DNA from: an uncultured Eubacteriales bacterium | GTDB taxonomy: Bacteria > Bacillota > Clostridia > Peptostreptococcales > Anaerovoracaceae | Direction of reading: 5' to 3' | NCBI GenBank assembly: GCA_900542295.1 | Contig: UQNJ01000006.1 | Location: forward strand, 47,523 to 111,522 | DNA: 64,000 nt | Shown here: in pieces, positions 1-8,121 of the stretch | Numbering within the stretch: position 1 is the first letter of the stretch | How the letters are laid out: each line of letters opens with the position of its first letter | The notes under the pieces: generated by a model | Databases searched by the model: none | What the model was told of the DNA's origin: nothing | What the model saw: only the letters and a program-made list of their open reading frames with translations | Position numbers and translations under genes: made by a program

Positions 1-30
1 TTCAATTCCAAGTTTTTTAAATGTTGTCAT
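1..30 (-). CDS. 5' end of an unidentified gene, cut by the window edge
   Basis: An ATG on the minus strand at 30 opens a frame that runs out of the window after ten codons (MTTFKKLGIE). It is preceded by a good ribosome binding site (AAGGAAGG about six bases upstream). It lies downstream of the RepA-like ATPase gene in the same direction and probably belongs to the same element. Ten residues are too few to name a family; helicases sometimes begin in a similar way but this is not evidence. Confidence 0.5.
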   Translation of the reverse strand, partial: MTTFKKLGIE

Positions 31-56
31 AATAATCCTTCCTTTCCGGCTTAAGA

Positions 57-134
57 CCGCAACATCGCAGTGCCTTTGTATTTTGCAACCTTGCAGTCTA
101 AGAATGCAAAGTCTGACACTCTGCAATGTTGCGG
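57..134. repeat. Iteron-like 12-mers forming a long inverted repeat
   Basis: Three copies of a GCAAC(A/C)T(C/T)GCAG-type 12-mer lie here: direct at 59-70 and 85-96, inverted at 121-132. The outer two extend into a 14-base imperfect inverted repeat (57-70 against 121-134). They sit just downstream of a RepA-like ATPase gene and just upstream of the next gene. They could be origin iterons, an operator, or simply an RNA hairpin; no U-tract follows, so a terminator is unlikely. Confidence 0.45.
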
Positions 135-141
135 TGTTACT

Positions 142-1113
142 TTATTCACCTTTGTGCAGATCCCAATACCAGCTTCCGTTAATCCGCTTTGCCTTAATTC
201 CAAGTTCTTTCTTGGCGGTCTCCAGTGTTCTCTTTGAAATTCCTTCCTGCGCCGCAAGCTCAAGAATTTCATTACTCATTATCAGGCTCTTGGAATCCGC
301 AAGCTCCTGAAGAAATTGCTTTGCCATGTCAAGCTTGCATGCTTTGGGTTCTATGCCGCCAAGAATCTCGTCAGCAGTTATTTCATAATCTCCAATCCAC
401 CGAAAGCCTTCCTCCGTCAGCTCAAATGCCTTGGAATGTCCGAATCCCGAGAGGTTATTCTTTATCTGAACCACGGCACGCATGTTGGGCTGACCTTCAA
501 TTCTGCCTACAAGCAGAACGCTCCGTGCCACGGCATAAAAGTCAATGGAACCCATACCTCTGTATGCCGCCTTTGCACCGGAGCCCTTATTCATATGACC
601 GATAAGAACAATGGCGCAGCCTGTCCTCTCTGCGATGCTCCCAAGCTTCTTGGTCATTTCCCTTGCCTCATTTGCCCTGTTCATATCGGTGCCGCATCCA
701 AGATAAGCCTGTATCGGGTCTAATATCAGAAGCCCTGCATTTTCCTTTCTGATTGCCTGCTCCAGTCTGTCATCTGTCATGGATACCGACTTTTCACTCT
801 CATCTATGATGGATATTCTGGTGCAGTCCGCACCAGCTGACTCCAGTCGTGGCTTTACCGTGTCTGCAAGTCCGTCCTCTGCCGTCTGATATATGACATT
901 CACGGAATTTCCCTGCTCCATGTCAGCATCAAATCCCTGTCCTTTCGACAGCATTGCGGCTATATTTAATATAAAAGTTGATTTCCCGTCTCCCGGATCA
1001 CCCTGTATAATTGTGAGTTTTCCATATGGGATAAATGGATACCACAGCCATCTGACCATCTGTGTTTCCACCTGCGACAGCTGTATCATCTTAAGTTGTG
1101 TCTGTTCCTCCAT
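142..1113 (-). CDS. RepA-like AAA family ATPase of a mobile element
   Basis: A 323-residue RecA-fold ATPase of the DnaB/RepA-like (AAA_25) type common in Clostridia integrative elements. The Walker A motif GDPGDGKST is at residues 38-46 and a Walker B strand LLILD at about 128-132. The family is related to hexameric helicases such as plasmid RSF1010 RepA, so a role in replicating or processing the excised element is inferred. The start is supported by a GGAGG ribosome binding site. The 113-base gap upstream, towards the MobC-like gene, holds two inverted repeats (1215-1242 and about 1154-1202) that could form leader hairpins. Iteron-like repeats lie just downstream. Confidence 0.75.
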   Translation of the reverse strand: MEEQTQLKMIQLSQVETQMVRWLWYPFIPYGKLTIIQGDPGDGKSTFILNIAAMLSKGQGFDADMEQGNSVNVIYQTAEDGLADTVKPRLESAGADCTRISIIDESEKSVSMTDDRLEQAIRKENAGLLILDPIQAYLGCGTDMNRANEAREMTKKLGSIAERTGCAIVLIGHMNKGSGAKAAYRGMGSIDFYAVARSVLLVGRIEGQPNMRAVVQIKNNLSGFGHSKAFELTEEGFRWIGDYEITADEILGGIEPKACKLDMAKQFLQELADSKSLIMSNEILELAAQEGISKRTLETAKKELGIKAKRINGSWYWDLHKGE

Positions 1114-1226
1114 GTTCTTCCTCCGCTAAAATTATTGTGTAAAATTGCGGAGCCTTCTGTTATACTGTAGTTGCGAAGTACATATAGCAAAGGCTCTGCT
1201 TTTGCCTATGGCTTACAGCCCTGTGT

Positions 1227-1625
1227 TTATGCATGGGGCTGTTTTTCATCCGTGTTTCCCCACAGATATTTTGCTCCGTCAAGCACTGCAATGACAGCAT
1301 TTAACATTGCCACATAATCAAATGCCAGTTCATCCAAATCATCACATTCTCTGCCGTCCACAGGAGAACATTTTCTTTTTATCCGTCCATCCCTATATAT
1401 TTCTTTAGCCAGAATATGCATGTCCTCCTGCATCTGCCTTACGCATTCCACCAGCCGGTAAACCGTTTCTTTCTTACCAACCACACATATCCTGTTATAA
1501 ATGCATGAACGGATAAAATAATCCTTTTTAAGCATCCCGCTTGCTTTTGTCCTTGCTTCAATTTCCCTTCTGTCCCTGTCAGATATACGGAAACTTATGG
1601 TAGGATATTTATGAATGTTGCTCAT
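1227..1625 (-). CDS. MobC-like / ribbon-helix-helix mobilization protein
   Basis: A 132-residue basic protein whose N-terminus (PTISFRISDRDRREIEARTKASG) reads as a ribbon-helix-helix DNA-binding segment, followed by a helical region resembling relaxosome accessory proteins of the MobC type. Such proteins help a relaxase nick oriT. No relaxase is visible in the window and would have to lie to the left or be supplied in trans. The gene overlaps the integrase stop by four bases (1622-1625), so the two are translationally coupled. Family assignment is by resemblance only. Confidence 0.55.
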   Translation of the reverse strand: MSNIHKYPTISFRISDRDRREIEARTKASGMLKKDYFIRSCIYNRICVVGKKETVYRLVECVRQMQEDMHILAKEIYRDGRIKRKCSPVDGRECDDLDELAFDYVAMLNAVIAVLDGAKYLWGNTDEKQPHA

Positions 1626-2740
1626 TTAACATCATCTCCCTTCTCCAAACTTCCTGTTCTTTCACAAAATTCACGGTTAAGTACTGCAGCCATCTCCTGC
1701 TGTTCCGTTGGAAACATATGGGCGTAATGAAACGTAATACTCTGGCTTTCATGCCCTACCCTGTTCCCAATGGCAACCGCCGAAAAGCCTCTGTTAATCA
1801 GATATGAAATATGCGAATGTCTTAATCCGTGAATTGTAATACGCTTTACACCCGCTTTTTTTGCGCCTCTGGTCATTTCCTTGTGCAGATAAGATTTGGT
1901 AATCATAAATATCCTGTTGTCCCTTGTAAAACCATACAGGCTTGAAAGATACTCTTTCATTTCCTCAGCCAGAAAATCTGGCATCACAATATCCCGCCTG
2001 CTTTTCGGTGTCTTCGGATCGGTGATGATATCCTCTCCGTCAATTCTCTGGTAGGATTTATTAATGTGTATTACCTTAGCCTCCACATCAATATCCGCTG
2101 CAGTAAGTGCAAGCAGTTCTCCACTTCTTAAACCACACCAGTAAAGCACCTGAAACGCATAATAGGATACTGATTTATCCTTTACCTGTTCGATAAATTT
2201 CAGATATTCCTCCTCCGTCCAGAATTCCATTTCGTCCGCTTTTCCCTTTCCGATGGTTCCTGCTTTCTTCACAGGATTATCCGGCAGATTATAAAATCTT
2301 ATGGCATGGTTAAACAGTGCCGAAAGCTCCGACTGAATGGTTTTCAGATAAGTAGGCTTAAACGGTTTTCCATCCAGTGTTTTAAGCTTCATAATCGCAT
2401 TCTGCCATTTGATAATGTCAGCCGGACTGATCTCATTCATCTTCTTATCCTTGAAATACGGCAAAATCCTGTTGCGGAATATGGTGTCTTTCGTCTTCCA
2501 GGTATTCAGTTTCAGCTTGGGCTTAAGGTCATCCTCATAAATCCTGTAAAAAGAACCAAAATCCATATCCAGGCTGGTTGCCTGCTGGAGTCGGAACTTC
2601 TGCTCCCACTCCAGTGCCTCCTTACGGGTCTTAAATCCTCTTTTCAGCTTCCTTCTGTTCTTGCCTGTCCAATCATTGTAGTGAAAGGAAACATACCATG
2701 TTCCCCTCTCTTCATCCTTGTAAGCAGCCATTTGCTTCAC
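1622..2740 (-). CDS. Tyrosine-type site-specific integrase
   Basis: A 372-residue phage/ICE-type integrase. Residues about 1-55 form an Arm-binding AP2-like domain, about 60-160 a SAM-like core-binding domain, and 175-350 the catalytic domain. The catalytic residues are present: R205 in CGLRSGE, a Lys near 243-246, H304 and R307 in HGLRHSH, H330 in GHES, and nucleophile Y339 in HYAH. It should carry out integration and excision of the element. It lies between the excisionase (upstream) and the MobC-like gene (overlapping by four bases), a standard int/xis arrangement next to the element end. Confidence 0.92.
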   Translation of the reverse strand: MKQMAAYKDEERGTWYVSFHYNDWTGKNRRKLKRGFKTRKEALEWEQKFRLQQATSLDMDFGSFYRIYEDDLKPKLKLNTWKTKDTIFRNRILPYFKDKKMNEISPADIIKWQNAIMKLKTLDGKPFKPTYLKTIQSELSALFNHAIRFYNLPDNPVKKAGTIGKGKADEMEFWTEEEYLKFIEQVKDKSVSYYAFQVLYWCGLRSGELLALTAADIDVEAKVIHINKSYQRIDGEDIITDPKTPKSRRDIVMPDFLAEEMKEYLSSLYGFTRDNRIFMITKSYLHKEMTRGAKKAGVKRITIHGLRHSHISYLINRGFSAVAIGNRVGHESQSITFHYAHMFPTEQQEMAAVLNREFCERTGSLEKGDDVK

Positions 2741-2749
2741 TCTCCTTCC

Positions 2750-2935
2750 TTAAGCTGTCTGCAAACCGTAGAACTTCTCGTCAAAATACTTACAGCTAAC
2801 CTTGCCCGTAATGGTTCTGTATCCCTTTTCCTGAAGTTCATGGTTTAACTCGCGGATAATCTTGTATCCGTGTGAACGTGATATGGACAGCATTTCTGCC
2901 ACCTCGTCTACATTGTAAAAAATCTTCTTTTCCAT
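2750..2935 (-). CDS. Excisionase-like winged helix-turn-helix protein
   Basis: A 61-residue DNA-binding protein (MEKKIFYNVDEVAEMLSISR...) with the excisionase/MerR-like HTH pattern of small xis proteins; it should bend DNA at the attachment site and favour excision. I chose the ATG at 2935 because GGAGGTG lies about eight bases upstream; a longer frame starting at 2980 would place this ribosome binding site inside the gene. It is nine bases upstream of the integrase gene and probably co-transcribed with it. Confidence 0.75.
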   Translation of the reverse strand: MEKKIFYNVDEVAEMLSISRSHGYKIIRELNHELQEKGYRTITGKVSCKYFDEKFYGLQTA

Positions 2936-3146
2936 AGGTGGTTCACCTCCTTCCCCCGGCTGTACCGGTATGTATCTCAAATTTGCCTTCTACAAATATG
3001 ATAGCGCATTTCAAAACTCCCTTCTCGACTTCGCAGGACGATCTTTTCATAAAAAGTAGCCTTTGCAGGACTATTTTTTGCTCCATAGTCTTTTACACCA
3101 CTTCCATGCTCAGATTATAAAGCAGTCACCTAATCAATTTTAGGAA

Positions 3147-3383
3147 CTATCTGTTCTCTTTCACCGGCAAAATGCGAACAATCAGTTCTCTTGCCTCCTC
3201 TGTAAAGCTTACCTCCCAATCTAATGATTGAGAATGCACTCTCTGGCTCCCTTTTGGGACAAGATACGCTCCCTTACCATAATATCTGTTTCTATATATG
3301 CTTTTTAAGGTATATACAGTAGGAGTTACTGCCCAACTTAGTGGCAGTTGATTTCTCTCACACATAAAATGATAAATTATCAA
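3147..3383 (-). CDS. Doubtful hypothetical protein or relic
   Basis: A 78-codon open frame starting with TTG and without a visible ribosome binding site. I do not recognise the translation (…SIYRNRYYGKGAYLVPKG…). It lies in the otherwise empty stretch 2936-3627 between the excisionase and the presumed element end. It may be a decayed gene fragment or chance. Confidence 0.2.
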   Translation of the reverse strand: MIIYHFMCERNQLPLSWAVTPTVYTLKSIYRNRYYGKGAYLVPKGSQRVHSQSLDWEVSFTEEARELIVRILPVKENR

Positions 3384-3497
3384 AAAGCTTATTAAAACCG
3401 AGAGATATTCCGAATTTCGAAATAAAAGTCGTAGTATTATTACGATTTTTTATAAAATGGGAAATTTTGAAAAGAAAAAGATTTCTAAGAAATAGAA

Positions 3498-3567
3498 ATA
3501 CCTAAAATACCTTTTACAGTATTCCAAAATATGTCCGGTACTGCCCAAACAGGTATCATATAGGTAT
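3498..3567. repeat. Paired ATACCT / AGGTAT hexamers near the element end
   Basis: Two direct copies of ATACCT (3498-3503, 3507-3512) are mirrored by two copies of AGGTAT (3551-3556, 3562-3567), with spacings of 9 and 11 bases. The set lies between the excisionase gene and the presumed junction near 3625. Short arm-type repeats bound by integrase or excisionase would be expected at such a place, but this is inference. Confidence 0.4.
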
Positions 3568-3582
3568 CAATGAAAAGAAAAA

Positions 3583-3620
3583 AGCTCCAGAAACGGCTTG
3601 TTTTCGCTGTTTCTGAAGCT
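3583..3620 (-). terminator. Intrinsic terminator downstream of the truncated ATPase gene
   Basis: AGCTCCAGAAAC and GTTTCTGAAGCT (one mismatch, extended by three inner pairs) form a stem of about 15 pairs around an eight-base loop. On the minus strand it is followed by TTTTTTCTTTTC. It lies seven bases after the stop of the small minus-strand frame at 3628-3771. Confidence 0.75.
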
Positions 3621-3627
3621 GTGTTTA

Positions 3628-3771
3628 CTACTCAAACTCAATATTAAAAAGATTTTTCTCCGACAATACTCTGAAGGGATAATAACTGTCAAAGCATGTT
3701 CTTTGCTCTCTCATTAAATAACTATATTCGCATTCTCTCTCCGGAAAGGAAAAATAAGAAATATATACCAT
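3628..3771 (-). pseudogene. 5' fragment of a host AAA-family ATPase gene (47 codons)
   Basis: A short frame with a strong ribosome binding site (AGGAGG six bases before the ATG at 3771; another in-frame ATG at 3777 is too close to it). The peptide ends …CFDSYYPFRVLSEKNLFNIEFE. From memory this resembles the N-terminus of a Clostridia AAA ATPase family in which the phrase continues directly into the P-loop (…FEPITIFYGGNGSGKT). Here the frame stops at TAG immediately before the element-side terminator. I infer that the element inserted at this point and cut the gene. It could instead be a genuine small protein. Confidence 0.5.
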
Positions 3772-3921
3772 ATTCATCCTCCTGTTTCATTATCTAAATT
3801 CTAACACAAATTGTCTCTATTTGCATCTTTCTTTTAGATTATCCAACACTCTGCTGCTTGACTTGATATCTTTTAAGTGGTAAAATCGTATACAATTCTG
3901 AAGATAGGCGGTAAAGATCAG

Positions 3922-4581
3922 ATGCTGAAACTTGATTTTTTAAGTAACGATTATAAAGAGAAAAAAACTTCTGCTCAAATAGCAGAAGAAAGTATAGAAA
4001 TAGATATAATTACCGGCAAACTCCCAAAAGACAAGCGTATTAACGAGGCAGAGCTTTGCAGAAGATTTAATATGAGCCGCACTCCAATTCGTGAAATTCT
4101 AAGAAGAATAGAAGGCAATGGTCTTGCTTATTCAATTCCAAACAGGGGTGTTTTTTCATCAGGACTTACTTCAAGGGAGGCCGATGATTATTTTCATCTG
4201 AAGACCGTGCTTGAAGTTCAGTGCGTAAGATGGGCTATAGAAAGAATAGATGATTATCAGATGGATTTACTTTCGGAAACATTTGACTTCATGCAATTTT
4301 ATACCATGAGTAACGACCTTGATAAAATTCTTAAAATCAACGAAGGTTTTGATTCTATAATATATAATGCAGCTCATAATGTTGAACTGGAAAAACGGCT
4401 TCACCGATACAATTTTATAATCAAGCATGCCAATGCCCAAATCAAATATCCTCTCAATTATCTTCCTACAGTTTTAGAAGAGCACCGTTCCATATTCAAT
4501 GCCTTTACTGCTCGTGATGCCAATGCCGGCGCAAAAGCTGCCGAAATACATATGTACAAGTCAATGCTCCGAAGGAAATAA
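3922..4581 (+). CDS. GntR/FadR-family transcriptional regulator
   Basis: A regulator of about 219 residues with an N-terminal winged HTH (…INEAELCRRFNMSRTPIREILRRIEGNGL…, the GntR signature) and a C-terminal all-helical FCD ligand-binding domain (…EHRSIFNAFTARDANAGAKAAEIHM…). FCD-type regulators usually respond to a carboxylic acid and repress an adjacent metabolic operon, but no such operon is next door, so the target is unknown. I prefer the ATG at 3922; an in-frame GTG at 3877 is possible but lacks a ribosome binding site. Confidence 0.85.
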   Translation: MLKLDFLSNDYKEKKTSAQIAEESIEIDIITGKLPKDKRINEAELCRRFNMSRTPIREILRRIEGNGLAYSIPNRGVFSSGLTSREADDYFHLKTVLEVQCVRWAIERIDDYQMDLLSETFDFMQFYTMSNDLDKILKINEGFDSIIYNAAHNVELEKRLHRYNFIIKHANAQIKYPLNYLPTVLEEHRSIFNAFTARDANAGAKAAEIHMYKSMLRRK

Positions 4582-4600
4582 ATCATTTAGAAGATATCCT

Positions 4601-5173
4601 CTAAATAATTCCCAGGTGCTCAAGCAAAATTTTAGTTCCTATCAGAATAAGAATAACACCTCCGGCAACGGTTGCTTTATTCTTATATTTGAATCCGAAT
4701 TTTTTTCCTATGGTCACACCTGCCGCTGACAGAATAAAAGTAGTAATGCCTATCATAAATGCAGAACTTGCTATTTCCACTTTTAAGAATGCAAAGGAAA
4801 TTCCCACTGCTAAAGCGTCTATACTTGTTGCAATCGCTAATATCAATATTTCTTTTATATCTGCCGTCGTTTCAGCAGCATGCGTTTCATCTTCGCTGCC
4901 GCCTGCGGCAACATCTATTATCATCTTTCCGCCTATAAACAGTAACAGAAAAAAAGCTACCCAGTGATCCACAGAAACTATATATTGTTCAAACTGATTT
5001 CCAAGAAAATATCCGATCACAGGCATAAGTGCCTGAAACCCTCCGAAAAAGAATGAAATTTTCAAAATATTTGTCAGTGTAACTTTTCTCATTGACAAGC
5101 CTTTGCATATAGCGGCGGCAAAGGCGTCCATCGAAAGTCCTATACTTATCATAAGTATTTCAAATACTCCCAT
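4601..5173 (-). CDS. mntP: Manganese efflux pump MntP
   Basis: A 190-residue protein with six hydrophobic segments and the duplicated MntP/YebN motifs GLSMDAFA (near residue 13) and ATSIDALAVG (near residue 115). These Asp-containing repeats line the Mn2+ path in the family. The protein exports excess Mn(II) across the cytoplasmic membrane. It is convergent with the GntR gene and only 19 bases away. In other bacteria mntP is often preceded by a yybP-ykoY Mn riboswitch; the short gap 5174-5346 shows none I can recognise. Confidence 0.92.
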   Translation of the reverse strand: MGVFEILMISIGLSMDAFAAAICKGLSMRKVTLTNILKISFFFGGFQALMPVIGYFLGNQFEQYIVSVDHWVAFFLLLFIGGKMIIDVAAGGSEDETHAAETTADIKEILILAIATSIDALAVGISFAFLKVEIASSAFMIGITTFILSAAGVTIGKKFGFKYKNKATVAGGVILILIGTKILLEHLGII

Positions 5174-5273
5174 ATCTCCTCCAACTTTAAAAACATGTAC
5201 ATATTCTACAATAAAATATGTCCTTAATCAACAAATATTAAAGATTCCGGATTCTTATACAACTCCAACTGCA

Positions 5274-5310
5274 AAATCCCCTTTGTCAAATTATCTGGCA
5301 AAGGGGATTT
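5274..5310 (-). terminator. Terminator after clpB
   Basis: A perfect 12-base stem, AAATCCCCTTTG (5274-5285) with CAAAGGGGATTT (5299-5310), lies 36 bases past the clpB stop in its direction of transcription. The U-tract is short (TTTTGC), so efficiency is uncertain. Confidence 0.6.
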
Positions 5311-5346
5311 CTGCTTAAAGCCAATCAATACGCTCTCTTTTTTCTT

Positions 5347-7938
5347 TTATTCAGCCGAAATTTCAAGTTTCCTGCTGTCACTGTCTATTACTACAGTCTG
5401 ACCGTCAACTATATCTCCTCTTATTATCATAGATGCAATCTGCGTTTCAACATTCTTCTGCAAATAACGGTTAATAGGTCTTGCTCCATAATGCGGATCA
5501 TACGCTTCTTCTGCTATAAAAGCTTTAGCTTCCTCTGTAAGCTTCAGCTGCATATCTCTGTCACGCAGCCGTTGTTCCAAACCTTTAAGTGAAAGTACTA
5601 TTATATCCATAATCTGACTCTTTGTCAGAGGACTGAATAATATTATATCATCCACTCTATTTAAAAACTCAGGTCTGAAATAGTTTTTAAGCTGACCTTG
5701 AACTCTTTCTTCTATTTCTTCTGAAATCTTTCCGTTCTCTTGCATGTTCTCAATAAGATCACTGCTTCCTATATTGGAAGTCATGATTACTATGGTATTT
5801 TTAAAATCAACAGTCCTTCCCTGATTATCTGTCAGTCTGCCGTCATCAAGAAGCTGAAGAAGTATGTTGAATACATCAGGATGTGCCTTCTCTATCTCGT
5901 CAAAGAGTATAACGCTGTAAGGCTTACGTCTTACTGCCTCGGTAAGCTGACCGCCTTCATCATATCCCACATATCCAGGAGGAGCTCCTACAAGCCTGGA
6001 TACCGAATGTTTTTCCATATATTCGGACATATCTATTCTTATCAGGTTTTTTTCCGTATCGAAAAGCGCTTCTGACAATGCTTTAGCAAGTTCTGTTTTT
6101 CCTACTCCTGTAGGACCCAAGAATATGAACGAGCCAATTGGTCTATTTTCATCTTTAAGGCCTGCTCTTGCTCGCAGAATGGCTTCCGATACTGCTGTAA
6201 CTCCATCTTCCTGACCTATTACTCTTTTATGAAGAATCTCAGGTAATCTCAAAAGCTTTTCTCTTTCGCTTTCCACAAGCTTGCTTACCGGAATACCAGT
6301 CCATCCCGAAATAACCTCTGCAATTTCTTCCTCGTTTACTTCCTCCTTGAGAAGTCTGTCTCCGTCGTCTTTAGCAGCAGCTTCTTTTTCTTCCTCTAAC
6401 TTTTTCTCAAGTTCCGGCAGTGTTCCGTATTTAAGCTTAGCTAACTTTTCAAGATCATAATTACGCTCAGCTTCTTCCATCTGGCGCTTTATCTCTTCTA
6501 TCTGCTGCTTCGTTCCCTTCACTTCTGAAATTGCCTGTTTTTCCGTCTCCCATTTGGCTCGCATCGAAGAATTTTCTTCTTTTAAAGCAGACAGTTCTTT
6601 TTCAAGTGCCGAAAGTCTTGCCTTTGAGCCTTTATCGGTTTCTTTTCCCAACGCCTGCTTTTCGATTTCAAGCTGCATTATCTTTCTTGATATTTCATCT
6701 AATTCTGCCGGCATGCTGTCAATTTCAGTTCTTATTCTGGCTGCCGCTTCATCCATCAGGTCTATTGCCTTATCCGGCAAAAATCTATCGCTTATATATC
6801 TATCAGAAAGAGTTGCACATGCTATAAGAGCACTGTCTGTAATTCTGACTCCGTGATGTATCTCGAACCTCTCCTTCAATCCTCTTAATATTGAAATTGT
6901 ATCCTCCACAGATGGTTGATCAACTAAAACCTTTTGGAATCTTCTTTCAAGAGCTGCGTCTTTTTCTATATATTTCCTGTATTCATCAAGAGTGGTAGCA
7001 CCTATGCAATGCAGCTCCCCCCTTGCAAGCTTAGGCTTAAGCAGGTTTCCGGCATCCATCGAACCCTCTGTACGACCTGCTCCTACAATGTTGTGTATTT
7101 CGTCTATAAACAGGATAATTCTTCCCTCTGACTTTTCAACTTCGTTTAAAACTGCCTTGAGTCTTTCTTCAAATTCTCCCCTGAATTTTGCTCCGGCTAT
7201 AAGCGCACCCATATCAAGTGCAAATATAGTCTTATCTTTAAGCCCCTCGGGAACATCTCCATTTAATATTCTCTGAGCCAGACCCTCTACCACAGCGGTT
7301 TTACCTACTCCGGGTTCTCCTATCAATACAGGGTTGTTCTTTGTCCTTCTTGAAAGGATCTGAATGGCATGTCTTATTTCGGCATCACGGCCTATTACAG
7401 GATCTAATTTACCGTCTCTTGCCATCTCTACCAGATCGCGCCCGTATTTTTTAAGAGCGTCGTAGTTTTCTTCGGGATTCTGGCTTGTAACTCTCTGGTT
7501 TCCTCTTACCTTAGACAGGGCCTCAAGGAAACTTTCTTTCGTTACTCCGAAATCCTTTAAAATCCTTGCGCTTGTAGTTCCTTTTTCTTCAAGCAGTGCC
7601 AAATAAAGATGTTCAACGCTGACATATTCATCTTTAAAATTTTCAGCTATCTTTTCTGCGCTAAGCATAATCTGAGAAAATCTTCTTGAAGTATACATGT
7701 TATCAGCAGCCCCGGTAACCTTAGGTAATTTAGCGATTTCATCCTTTAACACTGCTGTCAGGGCATCCGTATTTACCTTATTATATTTAAGCAGCTTAGG
7801 AATAAGACCGTCTTTTTGCATCATCAGAGCAAGATGAAGGTGTTCTCCGTCTATCATCTGCTGACCCTCGGATATGGCTATATTCTGACAGTCAACTATA
7901 GCCGACTGTGCATTTTGTGTATATTTTTCTATATTCAT
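5347..7938 (-). CDS. clpB: ATP-dependent disaggregase ClpB
   Basis: An 863-residue Hsp100 chaperone of usual length. It has a Clp_N repeat domain (1-145), a first AAA+ module with Walker A GEPGVGKT at 207-214, a long coiled-coil middle domain (about 400-530, rich in E/K/L) characteristic of ClpB rather than ClpC, and a second AAA+ module with GPTGVGKT near residue 605 and the GYVGYDEGG pore loop. It rescues aggregated proteins together with DnaK. It has its own upstream CIRCE operator and downstream terminator, so it is a single heat-shock gene. Confidence 0.97.
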   Translation of the reverse strand: MNIEKYTQNAQSAIVDCQNIAISEGQQMIDGEHLHLALMMQKDGLIPKLLKYNKVNTDALTAVLKDEIAKLPKVTGAADNMYTSRRFSQIMLSAEKIAENFKDEYVSVEHLYLALLEEKGTTSARILKDFGVTKESFLEALSKVRGNQRVTSQNPEENYDALKKYGRDLVEMARDGKLDPVIGRDAEIRHAIQILSRRTKNNPVLIGEPGVGKTAVVEGLAQRILNGDVPEGLKDKTIFALDMGALIAGAKFRGEFEERLKAVLNEVEKSEGRIILFIDEIHNIVGAGRTEGSMDAGNLLKPKLARGELHCIGATTLDEYRKYIEKDAALERRFQKVLVDQPSVEDTISILRGLKERFEIHHGVRITDSALIACATLSDRYISDRFLPDKAIDLMDEAAARIRTEIDSMPAELDEISRKIMQLEIEKQALGKETDKGSKARLSALEKELSALKEENSSMRAKWETEKQAISEVKGTKQQIEEIKRQMEEAERNYDLEKLAKLKYGTLPELEKKLEEEKEAAAKDDGDRLLKEEVNEEEIAEVISGWTGIPVSKLVESEREKLLRLPEILHKRVIGQEDGVTAVSEAILRARAGLKDENRPIGSFIFLGPTGVGKTELAKALSEALFDTEKNLIRIDMSEYMEKHSVSRLVGAPPGYVGYDEGGQLTEAVRRKPYSVILFDEIEKAHPDVFNILLQLLDDGRLTDNQGRTVDFKNTIVIMTSNIGSSDLIENMQENGKISEEIEERVQGQLKNYFRPEFLNRVDDIILFSPLTKSQIMDIIVLSLKGLEQRLRDRDMQLKLTEEAKAFIAEEAYDPHYGARPINRYLQKNVETQIASMIIRGDIVDGQTVVIDSDSRKLEISAE

Positions 7939-8003
7939 AAACTCATCCCCTTTCAGTTTATAGTCATATTATACACCTCAAAAAAACAAAAGTAAAGAGT
8001 TTT

Positions 8004-8030
8004 TTAGCACTCATCTATATAGAGTGCTAA
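8004..8030. promoter_or_regulatory. CIRCE operator (HrcA binding site)
   Basis: A perfect inverted repeat TTAGCACTC - nine bases - GAGTGCTAA, the consensus HrcA operator, 66 bases upstream of the clpB start. It implies that HrcA represses clpB at normal temperature. No CtsR-type GGTCAAA repeat is seen. Confidence 0.95.
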
Positions 8031-8121
8031 TAATTTTTGTTAATAAGCGACTATCCACTGATTATCTCCATTAAATCACAAAAAATACGGCTTGTAAAAA
8101 GTCGCATTTTCTATACTTTAT

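Noticed and set aside
51..272. Minus-strand frame of 73 codons at the left edge
   Set aside because: It overlaps the ATPase gene in another frame and runs through the inverted repeat; no ribosome binding site.
5174..5346. yybP-ykoY manganese riboswitch upstream of mntP
   Set aside because: Expected from other species, but the gap is short and mostly taken by the clpB terminator; no conserved riboswitch core is visible.
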